Shown in pieces: positions 1 to 5,032 of a DNA stretch of 5,120 nucleotides. The first letter of the stretch is position 1, and each line of letters begins with the position of its first letter. A program made the translations under genes and the position numbers. The DNA is from Campylobacterota bacterium (GTDB taxonomy: Bacteria; Campylobacterota; Campylobacteria; Campylobacterales; SZUA-545), in the NCBI GenBank assembly GCA_030836705.1, contig JAUPLZ010000210.1, positions 1 through 5,120 on the forward strand. Reading direction: 5' to 3'. The notes below the pieces were generated by a model. It saw nothing but the letters and a program-made list of their open reading frames with translations. It made no database searches and was not told the origin of the DNA.

Positions 1-20
1 GACGTGTGCTCTTCAGATCT
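1..20. other. Illumina TruSeq adapter remnant at contig edge
   Basis: These 20 bases match the 3' end of the Illumina TruSeq read-2 adapter (ending GTGCTCTTCCGATCT) at 19 of 20 positions. The only difference is A instead of C at position 15. The match ends exactly at base 20 and AT-rich coding sequence starts at 21. This is library-derived sequence left at the end of an assembled contig, not biology. The mismatch also makes a false stop codon (minus strand, 13-15) for the gene that runs off this edge. Confidence 0.95.
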
Positions 21-213
21 GTAAATCTTTTAACTTTTTTTCATCTACTGTCGAGTGAAAATAAGCCTTTGGAAGCAGTTTGCCTACCTCTTTGTCTCTT
101 TCATCTACAGAAATTGCTATACCGTTTACAACCGCAGCGGTAGATTCCGGTAACAATGTTTTTTCTCCATACAAAAGTGTGCCCAAAACGGCTATTAATA
201 AAAATTTATTCAA
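21..213 (-). CDS. Periplasmic SurA/PpiC-type peptidyl-prolyl isomerase, N-terminal fragment (3' truncated by contig edge)
   Basis: Only the first 64 residues are genomic. The frame seems to stop at 13-15, but that stop and the last two codons lie in adapter sequence, so the real C-terminus is missing. Residues 1-16 (MNKFLLIAVLGTLLYG) form a signal peptide. Residues 27-35 (AVVNGIAIS), followed by an acidic/basic helix and LLP at 47-49, match the start of the SurA N-terminal chaperone domain found in PpiC-type isomerases (the A-x-VNG-x-x-I pattern). The catalytic parvulin domain would lie beyond the edge. The start codon is TTG, chosen because it gives a complete signal peptide, has AGGG 7 bases upstream, and no ATG is available. 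It sits 9 bases after the NHL gene and is probably co-transcribed with it. Inferred role: folding or export of the neighbouring secreted cytochromes. A plain SurA-like chaperone with no isomerase domain is possible. Confidence 0.7.
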
Positions 214-220
214 AATTCTG

Positions 221-224
221 CCCT
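221..224 (-). promoter_or_regulatory. Ribosome binding site AGGG that supports the TTG start of the isomerase gene
   Basis: On the minus strand AGGG lies 7 bases before the TTG start at 211-213 and overlaps the TAG stop of the NHL gene (223-225). The overlap suggests translational coupling. It is the main support for choosing TTG as the start. Confidence 0.6.
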
Positions 225-1317
225 ACTTTTTTTCTTGTGAATCTATCTTAGGAGCTGCTTTAAGCTCATTATATTTTTGTGGATTTTTTAGTTTCCACTT
301 CTGGCTTACATACTGAAATGTTTGTACTCTTCCGCTAAAACCATCAGCAATTATCATTTTATCATCTTCATCTATGTATATTCCGGTTATCAGACGAAAC
401 TGTGCCGGTCCAAAACCGCCACCGCCAAAAAACATAAGCAGCTTAGTTCCAGTTTCATCAAAAATTTGAATATTGTTAAATGCACTGTCTGCTACATATA
501 TATTACCCTCACTATCAATGCCTACACCTTTGGGCCTAGCAAATGTCCCCGGTTTGTTGCCTACATTTCCAAATTTACTCAAGAACTTGCCATCTTTATC
601 AAAAATCTGTACACGAAAATTTTGAGTATCCACTACTACTATATTTCCATTTCTTTGATCTACCGCCACATTTGTAGGGAAGTTAAACTCGGCATCTTCA
701 GTGCCTCTCTTTCCAACACTATAAAGATGTTTTTTTGTAGCTATATCATAAGCTTTAAACTGATGCGACTTCGTATCAATAACATATAATCTATGCTGAT
801 TTTTATCTATCGCTATTCCGGTTGGGTTGGCAAAGTCCAACCTATCTCCAAGTGCAAATATCTGGTTCCCTTTTGTATCGTACCCGTACACTTTTTTTTC
901 ACGCGAGTCACTTACATATATATTTTTATCTCTATCAAAAGCGATACCGACAGGCGCGGCAAGCCTTCCAGACGAACTGTTGCCTATGTACTCTAAAGCA
1001 TTTGTTTTTTCATCAATAACAAATATTACATCAGTCCCCGTGTCAGCAACATAAACCTTGCCATCTTGCAGACCAACCCCGTATGGCTTAACAATATTTG
1101 AGACTTTTTTTGTACTCTTTGTTTCGCCTAAAAAAGCGTCCAATGCACTCGCCTTATCCTCTGTGGCACCGCCGGTGTATGTGGCTAGGTAAAATATTTT
1201 GGGTTCTTCCGGATATGAGGGAAATATAGTAACTTGCTCAACTTCAACCTCTTTAGTAGCACAAGCTTGAAAAAATAAAATAACTATGATTTGAATTAAG
1301 AGAAGAGTGATTTTCAT
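223..1317 (-). CDS. NHL-repeat six-bladed beta-propeller lipoprotein
   Basis: The 364-residue product starts with a hydrophobic segment (3-16) and FQAC with Cys19, a near-lipobox, so it is probably a lipoprotein on the periplasmic or outer face. Six NHL repeats follow, each of the form P-x-G-[IV]-x-[IVL]-D....[IL]-Y-V-x-D......[VI]-x-x-[FY]-D: about residues 76-101, 119-147, 161-191, 211-240, 259-287 and 306-335. Six blades make a complete propeller. Residues 20-75 link the anchor to the propeller, and the tail (336-364) is Lys/Glu-rich. No CXXCH is present, so it binds no c-haem. NHL propellers mediate protein contacts, and in Geobacter-type extracellular cytochrome loci such genes commonly sit beside the cytochrome and isomerase genes (recalled, not searched). 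Likely role: scaffold or outer-membrane docking factor for the filament cytochrome. It has its own promoter and a GGAG ribosome site 6 bases from the ATG. The propeller is certain; the function is inferred. Confidence 0.9.
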   Translation of the reverse strand: MKITLLLIQIIVILFFQACATKEVEVEQVTIFPSYPEEPKIFYLATYTGGATEDKASALDAFLGETKSTKKVSNIVKPYGVGLQDGKVYVADTGTDVIFVIDEKTNALEYIGNSSSGRLAAPVGIAFDRDKNIYVSDSREKKVYGYDTKGNQIFALGDRLDFANPTGIAIDKNQHRLYVIDTKSHQFKAYDIATKKHLYSVGKRGTEDAEFNFPTNVAVDQRNGNIVVVDTQNFRVQIFDKDGKFLSKFGNVGNKPGTFARPKGVGIDSEGNIYVADSAFNNIQIFDETGTKLLMFFGGGGFGPAQFRLITGIYIDEDDKMIIADGFSGRVQTFQYVSQKWKLKNPQKYNELKAAPKIDSQEKK

Positions 1318-1323
1318 AAGAGA

Positions 1324-1327
1324 CTCC
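1324..1327 (-). promoter_or_regulatory. Ribosome binding site GGAG for the NHL gene
   Basis: GGAG on the minus strand lies 6 bases before the ATG at 1315-1317. This is ordinary spacing and fixes the lipoprotein start. Confidence 0.65.
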
Positions 1328-1343
1328 GACTTTGATATTAATA

Positions 1344-1359
1344 ATTATACATTATATCA
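1344..1359 (-). promoter_or_regulatory. Sigma-70-type promoter (-10 region) for NHL and isomerase genes
   Basis: The minus strand carries TGA-TATAAT, an extended -10 element (1351-1359), followed directly by a second TATAAT (1344-1349). A weak -35-like TTGCAA lies 15 bases upstream of the first hexamer. The implied transcript starts around 1337-1344 and has a leader of about 20-30 bases. Its place just after the terminator of the tetrahaem gene suggests independent expression of the NHL-isomerase pair. Confidence 0.6.
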
Positions 1360-1375
1360 AAGAAAGTATAATTGC

Positions 1376-1403
1376 AAAAGAAAGCGAAGGGAAATTCTCC
1401 CTT
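1376..1403 (-). terminator. Probable intrinsic terminator after the tetrahaem cytochrome gene
   Basis: Read on the minus strand, about 20 bases after the TAG stop, there is a 6-bp perfect stem AAGGGA/TCCCTT (plus-strand arms 1387-1392 and 1398-1403) with a 5-base loop. A CGCTTTCTTTTGC tract follows. AAAG and CTTT (1381-1384, 1407-1410) could extend the base through a small internal loop. The U tract is interrupted, so termination may be partial, letting some transcripts continue into the NHL gene. Confidence 0.5.
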
Positions 1404-1422
1404 GCACTTTGCTTAATTAGGA

Positions 1423-2160
1423 CTATTTATCGTGGCAACCTAAACAAAGGTAGCTATTTGTATTGGTGTGGCGAAGAAAGTTAACCTCTGTAGCCGTACC
1501 TTGAACTTTTCCACCATTGTGCGGATCATGGCAGCTACCGCACTCAATCTTATCATCTGTGCGAAGAAGTGATTGAATCGTAGTCGCACCAACCCATGCC
1601 ACAGTATCACCTAAAGTTGCAAGTGAAACATTTTTAAGCCTTAATCCAGCTCTACCTTCAGTATAAACTATAGAAACCGGATGGTCATTTGATAAGTTAG
1701 GATTACCAACAGTCGCTACACCCGGTGCTCCACCTATGTTACCGCCGTAAGTTGATGCCAAACCAGAAATTATATTTTTATTTCCTGCTACCGCATTTAA
1801 ACCAGACCCCGGAGCATTTACAATAGAGTCAATCGAGCTTACACCGTCATGACAACTTAAACATGCTAAAGACGGGCTTGAAGGTGACGCAGCTTGCGCT
1901 GTTCCACCTATTGTTGCTGCATACATAGTAAAAGTACCAGCCGGTGTCGCCTTATTCCATAACGGCGCACCTGAAAAAGCAGTATTAGCCGCGTGAGGCG
2001 TATGACAATATACACATATCTCACCATTGTCAGCGGTATTACTCTGTAGCGTTGCATTTGCAGATAAATCGTGCGGACTACCACTGATAGAACCTGCGAA
2101 CAAGTACGCCGAGCAGATGACTGAAGCCGTTATTATGACTTTGATTTTATTACTAATCAT
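1423..2160 (-). CDS. Tetrahaem c-type cytochrome, OmcE-like candidate extracellular filament (nanowire) subunit
   Basis: The 245-residue exported protein has a signal peptide of about 22 residues (cleavage likely after the Ala in YLFA) and four haem motifs: CVYCH (49-53), CLSCH (100-104), CGSCH (207-211) and CLGCH (239-243). Non-motif histidines are H30 (SPHDLS), H56 (CHTPH), H160 (NDHPVS), H214 (CHDPHN) and H231. That is enough for four bis-His haems with one spare. The order SPHDLS, ICVYCHTPH, APLWN, LACLSCHDG, NDHPVS, CGSCHDPHN, LCLGCHDK is the signature I recognise from OmcE-type tetrahaem cytochromes, which polymerise into filaments in Geobacter. The 104-residue gap between haems 2 and 3 is rich in Gly, Ala, Ser and Asn, as in that group. 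It has its own upstream regulatory region, a strong AAGGGG ribosome site and a terminator, suiting high expression. Neighbouring NHL and isomerase genes agree with the call. A soluble doubled-CXXCH periplasmic cytochrome is the alternative; polymerisation cannot be shown from sequence. Confidence 0.9.
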   Translation of the reverse strand: MISNKIKVIITASVICSAYLFAGSISGSPHDLSANATLQSNTADNGEICVYCHTPHAANTAFSGAPLWNKATPAGTFTMYAATIGGTAQAASPSSPSLACLSCHDGVSSIDSIVNAPGSGLNAVAGNKNIISGLASTYGGNIGGAPGVATVGNPNLSNDHPVSIVYTEGRAGLRLKNVSLATLGDTVAWVGATTIQSLLRTDDKIECGSCHDPHNGGKVQGTATEVNFLRHTNTNSYLCLGCHDK

Positions 2161-2165
2161 TTTGT

Positions 2166-2171
2166 CCCCTT
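2166..2171 (-). promoter_or_regulatory. Strong ribosome binding site AAGGGG for the tetrahaem cytochrome
   Basis: AAGGGG on the minus strand is 5 bases from the ATG at 2158-2160. It is the most extended Shine-Dalgarno match in the window, consistent with high output of a structural subunit. A possible hairpin ends 3 bases upstream of it. Confidence 0.65.
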
Positions 2172-2174
2172 CAC

Positions 2175-2203
2175 AATAGTATATAATTTTTTCTAATACT
2201 ATT
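2175..2203 (-). repeat. Inverted repeat (possible leader hairpin) just upstream of the tetrahaem ribosome site
   Basis: AATAGTAT (2175-2182) and ATACTATT (2196-2203) are perfect 8-base inverted repeats around a 13-base loop. If transcription starts upstream of 2203, the leader RNA could fold into a weak AT-rich hairpin ending 3 bases before the Shine-Dalgarno. It may instead be a protein-binding dyad or chance in AT-rich DNA. Confidence 0.35.
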
Positions 2204-2212
2204 TCTAATCTC

Positions 2213-2265
2213 AGTATAACAAATTATTAACTAAGTATTATTGAAGGACATCATTTTATAGTATA
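2213..2265 (-). promoter_or_regulatory. Candidate promoter region for the tetrahaem cytochrome
   Basis: On the minus strand there are several -10-like hexamers: TATACT at 2213-2218 preceded by GT, TATAAA at 2255-2260 and TATACT at 2260-2265. None has a clear -35 box. The implied leaders are roughly 45 to 90 bases. The separate long intergenic gap and absence of cytochrome-operon coupling favour a promoter here, but which hexamer is used cannot be told. Confidence 0.35.
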
Positions 2266-2283
2266 TATTCACTTAATGTTACT

Positions 2284-2333
2284 TTTTGTAACGCAAAGAT
2301 TACAAAATGGTTACGCTGTGATATTTTTGTGAT
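2284..2333. promoter_or_regulatory. Putative operator: 11-base phased repeats and a dyad between octahaem and tetrahaem genes
   Basis: Plus strand GTAAC (2288), ATTAC (2299) and GTTAC (2310) recur every 11 bases, and TGTGAT recurs at 2317 and 2328, again 11 apart. TTTTGTAA (2284-2291) and TTACAAAA (2300-2307) form a perfect 8-base dyad with an 8-base centre. One-turn spacing is typical of sites for transcription factors such as OmpR/PhoB-type response regulators. The regulator is unknown. There is no GC-rich stem with a U tract, so it is unlikely to be a terminator. Confidence 0.35.
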
Positions 2334-2348
2334 GCAATTACTCTATAT

Positions 2349-3377
2349 TTACTTTTTGTGGCATCTTTGACATACGCCGTAAGGCATAGTGCCTTTCATT
2401 CTAAGAAGAAATATTCCGCTAGAGCCGTGCGGGTCGTGGCATCCGCTGCAAGTAAGCTCTCTTCCTGGACGAACAGGGTCTTTTCTATCTCTTGTCGGAT
2501 GACCGCCATCTTTTGTCGGTGCTCCAAAACCTATTGCAGGTATTACATGTTTTCCATTAGCTTTTTCGGCATGGCAAGTTGTACACAGCTCCCAAATATT
2601 TTTACGAAGAAAGAACTCATTATTTGAGCCATGCGGGTTGTGGCATCTCTCGCATCTTCCATCATTTACAGGTCCATGCCCAAACTTGCTGTTTTGCCAC
2701 CCATCAACTGTATCATGACAGCTTCCGCAGGTTTTTGCTACTGGGTCAGCTACTAGATACTTTGAAGCGCCCTTATCCGCCATATTGTACTCGCCGAATT
2801 TGCCGTCATGACAATCAACACAGAGCCAGTTAGCAGCCGGTGCATGCGTATTTTTTGTATTTATCATACCGCTATGACATGCATAACATGTTGTTTTAGT
2901 TACATCTTGAAGCGGTTCGTTGTTTTTTGGAATATTTGATTTCATATCGTGGCAAGAGACGCACTTTTTCTCCTTTTCATCATTATGAAAAAATCTTAGT
3001 TTATAATTCTCTGCATCCTCTTCATTAACACCCTCAAAAAGTTCTGAGAGAAAATAAAGCTCTCTATCACTTTTGCTTACCAGCTTGGCATCTTTGTATA
3101 AACTTACAGATACTATATTTACTCCTGGTTTAAGCTCAACTGTTTTGCAGTATGTATTTTTTTCCGGTTTTACTTTAAGTGAGGTAGTTATATTGTTATC
3201 TTGTTTTATAACAATTGTGTCGGCTTCTTTAAATGTAGTATCAATTACGAAAGTACTGCCCTCGCCTACATAACGGCTTTTATCTTGCGGCTGAACAATT
3301 GCAACTGATGGAGATACCTCTTTTGCCCAGCCACAAACTGAGACAAATAGCAAAAGAAGTATATATATTCGTTTCAA
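2349..3377 (-). CDS. Octahaem c-type cytochrome with haem-free N-terminal beta-sandwich-like domain
   Basis: The 342-residue product has a signal peptide (1-18, likely cut after CGWA). Residues 22-110 carry no haem and alternate hydrophobic and polar residues (VAIVQP, TFVIDTTF, TIVIKQ, VNIVSVSLY), suggesting an Ig-like beta-sandwich. Eight haem motifs follow: CVSCH (139), CYACH (164), CVDCH (186), CGSCH (217), CERCH (242), CTTCH (265), CSGCH (310) and CQRCH (336). CHNPHGSNN and CHDPHGSSG mark doubled-CXXCH units. There are only seven other histidines (131, 178, 234, 249, 277, 293, 317), so not all eight haems can be bis-His within one chain. The start is TTG: it alone gives the signal peptide, an in-frame stop lies four codons upstream, and there is no ATG nearby. 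It lies 5 bases after the dodecahaem stop with only a weak Shine-Dalgarno, implying translational coupling. Likely a periplasmic or outer-membrane-associated electron carrier feeding the tetrahaem protein; localisation is inferred. Confidence 0.9.
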   Translation of the reverse strand: MKRIYILLLLFVSVCGWAKEVSPSVAIVQPQDKSRYVGEGSTFVIDTTFKEADTIVIKQDNNITTSLKVKPEKNTYCKTVELKPGVNIVSVSLYKDAKLVSKSDRELYFLSELFEGVNEEDAENYKLRFFHNDEKEKKCVSCHDMKSNIPKNNEPLQDVTKTTCYACHSGMINTKNTHAPAANWLCVDCHDGKFGEYNMADKGASKYLVADPVAKTCGSCHDTVDGWQNSKFGHGPVNDGRCERCHNPHGSNNEFFLRKNIWELCTTCHAEKANGKHVIPAIGFGAPTKDGGHPTRDRKDPVRPGRELTCSGCHDPHGSSGIFLLRMKGTMPYGVCQRCHKK

Positions 3378-3382
3378 ATCAA

Positions 3383-4624
3383 CTACTTAAGGTTGACTTT
3401 TGGTGTTACTTTGTCATAGTGACGACGAGCATGACATGCCGGAGCACATGAACCGCCATTCTCAGCCTCTATGAAACGGATTGGGAAGTTAATCTTACCA
3501 AACTGCGTCTTTGCTCTTAAGTGGTGCGGGTACTCTTTCGTACCGTGGAAATCGTGACATGCACGGCAAGAACGACCTTTTTCTTTATTAACATGTATAA
3601 AGTGCATATTCACATCACCGTTTCTAAAGTTAGTTGCGGTTGACGTTTTTTCATCCATAATTTTCTCTTTTTCATGACACTGAAAACAGATATAGTTATC
3701 TTGATCAAAAGCTTCATAGAAAGTTCTTGGGAACGGTTTATTTAACATTCTTAAGTTATTTGAACCGTGCGGATTGTGACAAGCTGCACAATCACCCCAA
3801 AGAATCGGACCATGCCAATCCGGATTGTTCTCAAGATGCTTCCCTATATCTGCAAGTTTCTCGCCTGTTTCATCTGTTGTTACAGGCTGGCTATGACATG
3901 TTAAACATAACTCTTTTGAAGTATCTTTAATTAAGAACTTCGGATTTGAAGAACCATGCGGATCATGACACTCAAGACATTTTCTTGGTCTGTTCAGTGC
4001 ACCGTGCTTATCTGTTACTGTACTTGTCCAAATCTCTTTATCAACATGGCACATTACACACAAATCTTTTTTACCATCAGCTTTTAATTGAAAGAGATGA
4101 TTTTCTGTATGCGGATCATGACAATTTGTACACTGATCTTTTACAGGAGGGTGAATATTTGCAGTTTTGCGTAAAAACTCATCTTTATCTTGATGACAAG
4201 ATACACAAAGCTCATTTATACTTGATGCTACTAAAAGTTTTGCATTATCCGACTCATGAGGATTGTGACATGATGTACAAGCGCCAGCTGCAACCGGTCC
4301 ATGGATAAACTTTTTGCCATCTTTAGCTTCATGACACATAGCACATAATTCAGGAGGGTCCATAACTAAACCCTTCTCTCCCTTTGCATCTTTATGACAA
4401 ACAGTACAGTCACCCCATGCATACGGTGGATGCACAACTTTTTTTGATGATTTAAGCTCAGTTCCATAAAACTTTTGAGCATCAGTTAGCGGCGTATCTT
4501 TTGTGCTTTTAGCAACCTCTGGTGTCGCTACCGGAGTAGCAGCTTTGGCAGCTGCAAAAACAGTTGTCAGCGTAAGAACTAAGGCAACTATTACTTTTGA
4601 TATAAAAAAATGGTTGTATTTCAT
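3383..4624 (-). CDS. Dodecahaem c-type cytochrome (doubled CXXCH family)
   Basis: The 413-residue exported protein has a signal peptide (about 1-26, FAAAKA region) and an Ala/Thr/Pro-rich linker to about residue 45. Eleven CXXCH motifs begin at residues 73, 94, 116, 140, 165, 189, 216, 240, 279, 313 and 353. A twelfth site at 393 is CAPACH, a CX3CH variant. Seventeen other histidines in the mature chain are more than enough for bis-His ligation. A repeating unit of CxxCH[DN]PH, a spacer of 14-25 residues, then LCxxCH recurs about four times (115-144, 164-193, 215-244, 278-317), showing growth by internal duplication. It is the second gene of the cytochrome operon, 27 bases after the mono-haem gene, with tandem purine-rich AAAGGG ribosome sites and an ATG start. 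Probable role: long-range electron transfer across the periplasm or on the outer membrane. No catalytic signature of nitrite, hydroxylamine or tetrathionate reductases was recognised, so an enzyme role is less likely. Confidence 0.92.
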   Translation of the reverse strand: MKYNHFFISKVIVALVLTLTTVFAAAKAATPVATPEVAKSTKDTPLTDAQKFYGTELKSSKKVVHPPYAWGDCTVCHKDAKGEKGLVMDPPELCAMCHEAKDGKKFIHGPVAAGACTSCHNPHESDNAKLLVASSINELCVSCHQDKDEFLRKTANIHPPVKDQCTNCHDPHTENHLFQLKADGKKDLCVMCHVDKEIWTSTVTDKHGALNRPRKCLECHDPHGSSNPKFLIKDTSKELCLTCHSQPVTTDETGEKLADIGKHLENNPDWHGPILWGDCAACHNPHGSNNLRMLNKPFPRTFYEAFDQDNYICFQCHEKEKIMDEKTSTATNFRNGDVNMHFIHVNKEKGRSCRACHDFHGTKEYPHHLRAKTQFGKINFPIRFIEAENGGSCAPACHARRHYDKVTPKVNLK

Positions 4625-4628
4625 TTTT

Positions 4629-4637
4629 CCCTTTCCC
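4629..4637 (-). promoter_or_regulatory. Tandem Shine-Dalgarno GGGAAAGGG for the dodecahaem cytochrome
   Basis: On the minus strand two GGG cores, 4 and 10 bases before the ATG at 4622-4624, lie in an uninterrupted purine run. The nearer is tighter than usual and the farther slightly long, so either may be used. Confidence 0.5.
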
Positions 4638-4651
4638 TTTTTTTTAACTAT

Positions 4652-5002
4652 TTAAAACGGTCTATCATTTACTGAAATCATATATGTCGCAACGGCTTGC
4701 ATCTCTGGATCAAAAAGCATTCTAATCTTTACTAGCTGCGGGTTCATGACAGACGCACGAGCAGGATCTACGATTGCTGGACCTTGACCTCTAAGATATG
4801 ATATGAGCTCTATCTCTCTTCCAAGATAAGCTCTGGCAATGGTAGCAAGTGATGGTCCGATTGTGTCCATATCTTTCTTATGACAAACTGCGCAACCCTT
4901 TGCTTCAAAAATTCCTTTGCCTTTTTCGGCACTGATATCCTGAGCCAAAACAGTAGAGACAAACAGCGCTGAAACAGCTAAACCTAATATTAGTTTTTTC
5001 AT
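4652..5002 (-). CDS. Mono-haem class I cytochrome c (c551/c552-like)
   Basis: The 116-residue product has a signal peptide (1-20, TVLA before QDIS) and a mature part of about 96 residues, normal for a small class I cytochrome c. The haem motif is CAVCH at 37-41, after the usual helix GKGIFEAKGC. IGPSL at 48-52 matches the conserved Gly-Pro after the haem site. Met86 in VMNPQL is the best distal ligand, giving His/Met coordination, and the C-terminal helix (97-110, DPEMQAVATYMI) is typical. As a soluble periplasmic shuttle it would accept electrons from an inner-membrane donor and pass them on; here it leads an operon with two multihaem cytochromes, so they are plausible partners. The ATG has AGGG 7 bases upstream and an extended -10 promoter. 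His/Met haems usually have higher potentials than bis-His ones, so the direction of transfer is not certain. Confidence 0.93.
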   Translation of the reverse strand: MKKLILGLAVSALFVSTVLAQDISAEKGKGIFEAKGCAVCHKKDMDTIGPSLATIARAYLGREIELISYLRGQGPAIVDPARASVMNPQLVKIRMLFDPEMQAVATYMISVNDRPF

Positions 5003-5009
5003 CTTTAGA

Positions 5010-5013
5010 CCCT
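5010..5013 (-). promoter_or_regulatory. Ribosome binding site AGGG for the mono-haem cytochrome
   Basis: AGGG on the minus strand lies 7 bases before the ATG at 5000-5002, normal spacing that supports the start choice. Confidence 0.65.
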
Positions 5014-5032
5014 TTATTTTAAACTATCGTCG

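Noticed and set aside
80..316. Plus-strand open frame of 78 codons across the isomerase/NHL junction
   Set aside because: It is antisense to two supported genes, spans their junction and shows no recognisable domain.
322..1054. Overlapping plus-strand open frames opposite the NHL gene (322-789, 793-996, 822-1019, 827-1054)
   Set aside because: They lie wholly antisense to a clear six-blade NHL propeller, overlap each other, and encode low-complexity Tyr/Ile/Ser-rich products with no recognisable domain.
2284..2307. TTTTGTAA/TTACAAAA dyad as a terminator for the octahaem gene
   Set aside because: The stem is AT-only apart from one pair, the loop is 8 bases and no U tract follows in the minus-strand transcript; an operator is a better reading.
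2349..3377. Octahaem protein as a lipoprotein or as an octahaem tetrathionate/hydroxylamine-type enzyme
   Set aside because: Cys15 is preceded by VSV, lacking the small residue a lipobox needs at -1, and a signal peptidase I site fits better. No enzyme-specific motif such as a CXXCK haem or a cross-linking Tyr motif was recognised.
3764..4275. Recurrent DNA strings like ATGCGGATCATGACA, first taken as dispersed DNA repeats
   Set aside because: Each copy is in frame and encodes CHDPH or CHNPHG haem units; spacing is irregular at the DNA level, so this is protein repetition and not a CRISPR or mobile repeat.
2358..4308. Plus-strand open frames opposite the multihaem cytochromes (2358-2627, 2579-2833, 3073-3273, 3727-3930, 3946-4308)
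   Set aside because: They mirror the repetitive CxxCHDPH coding pattern, giving His/Tyr/Leu/Cys-rich translations with no domain, and lie fully inside well-supported minus-strand genes.
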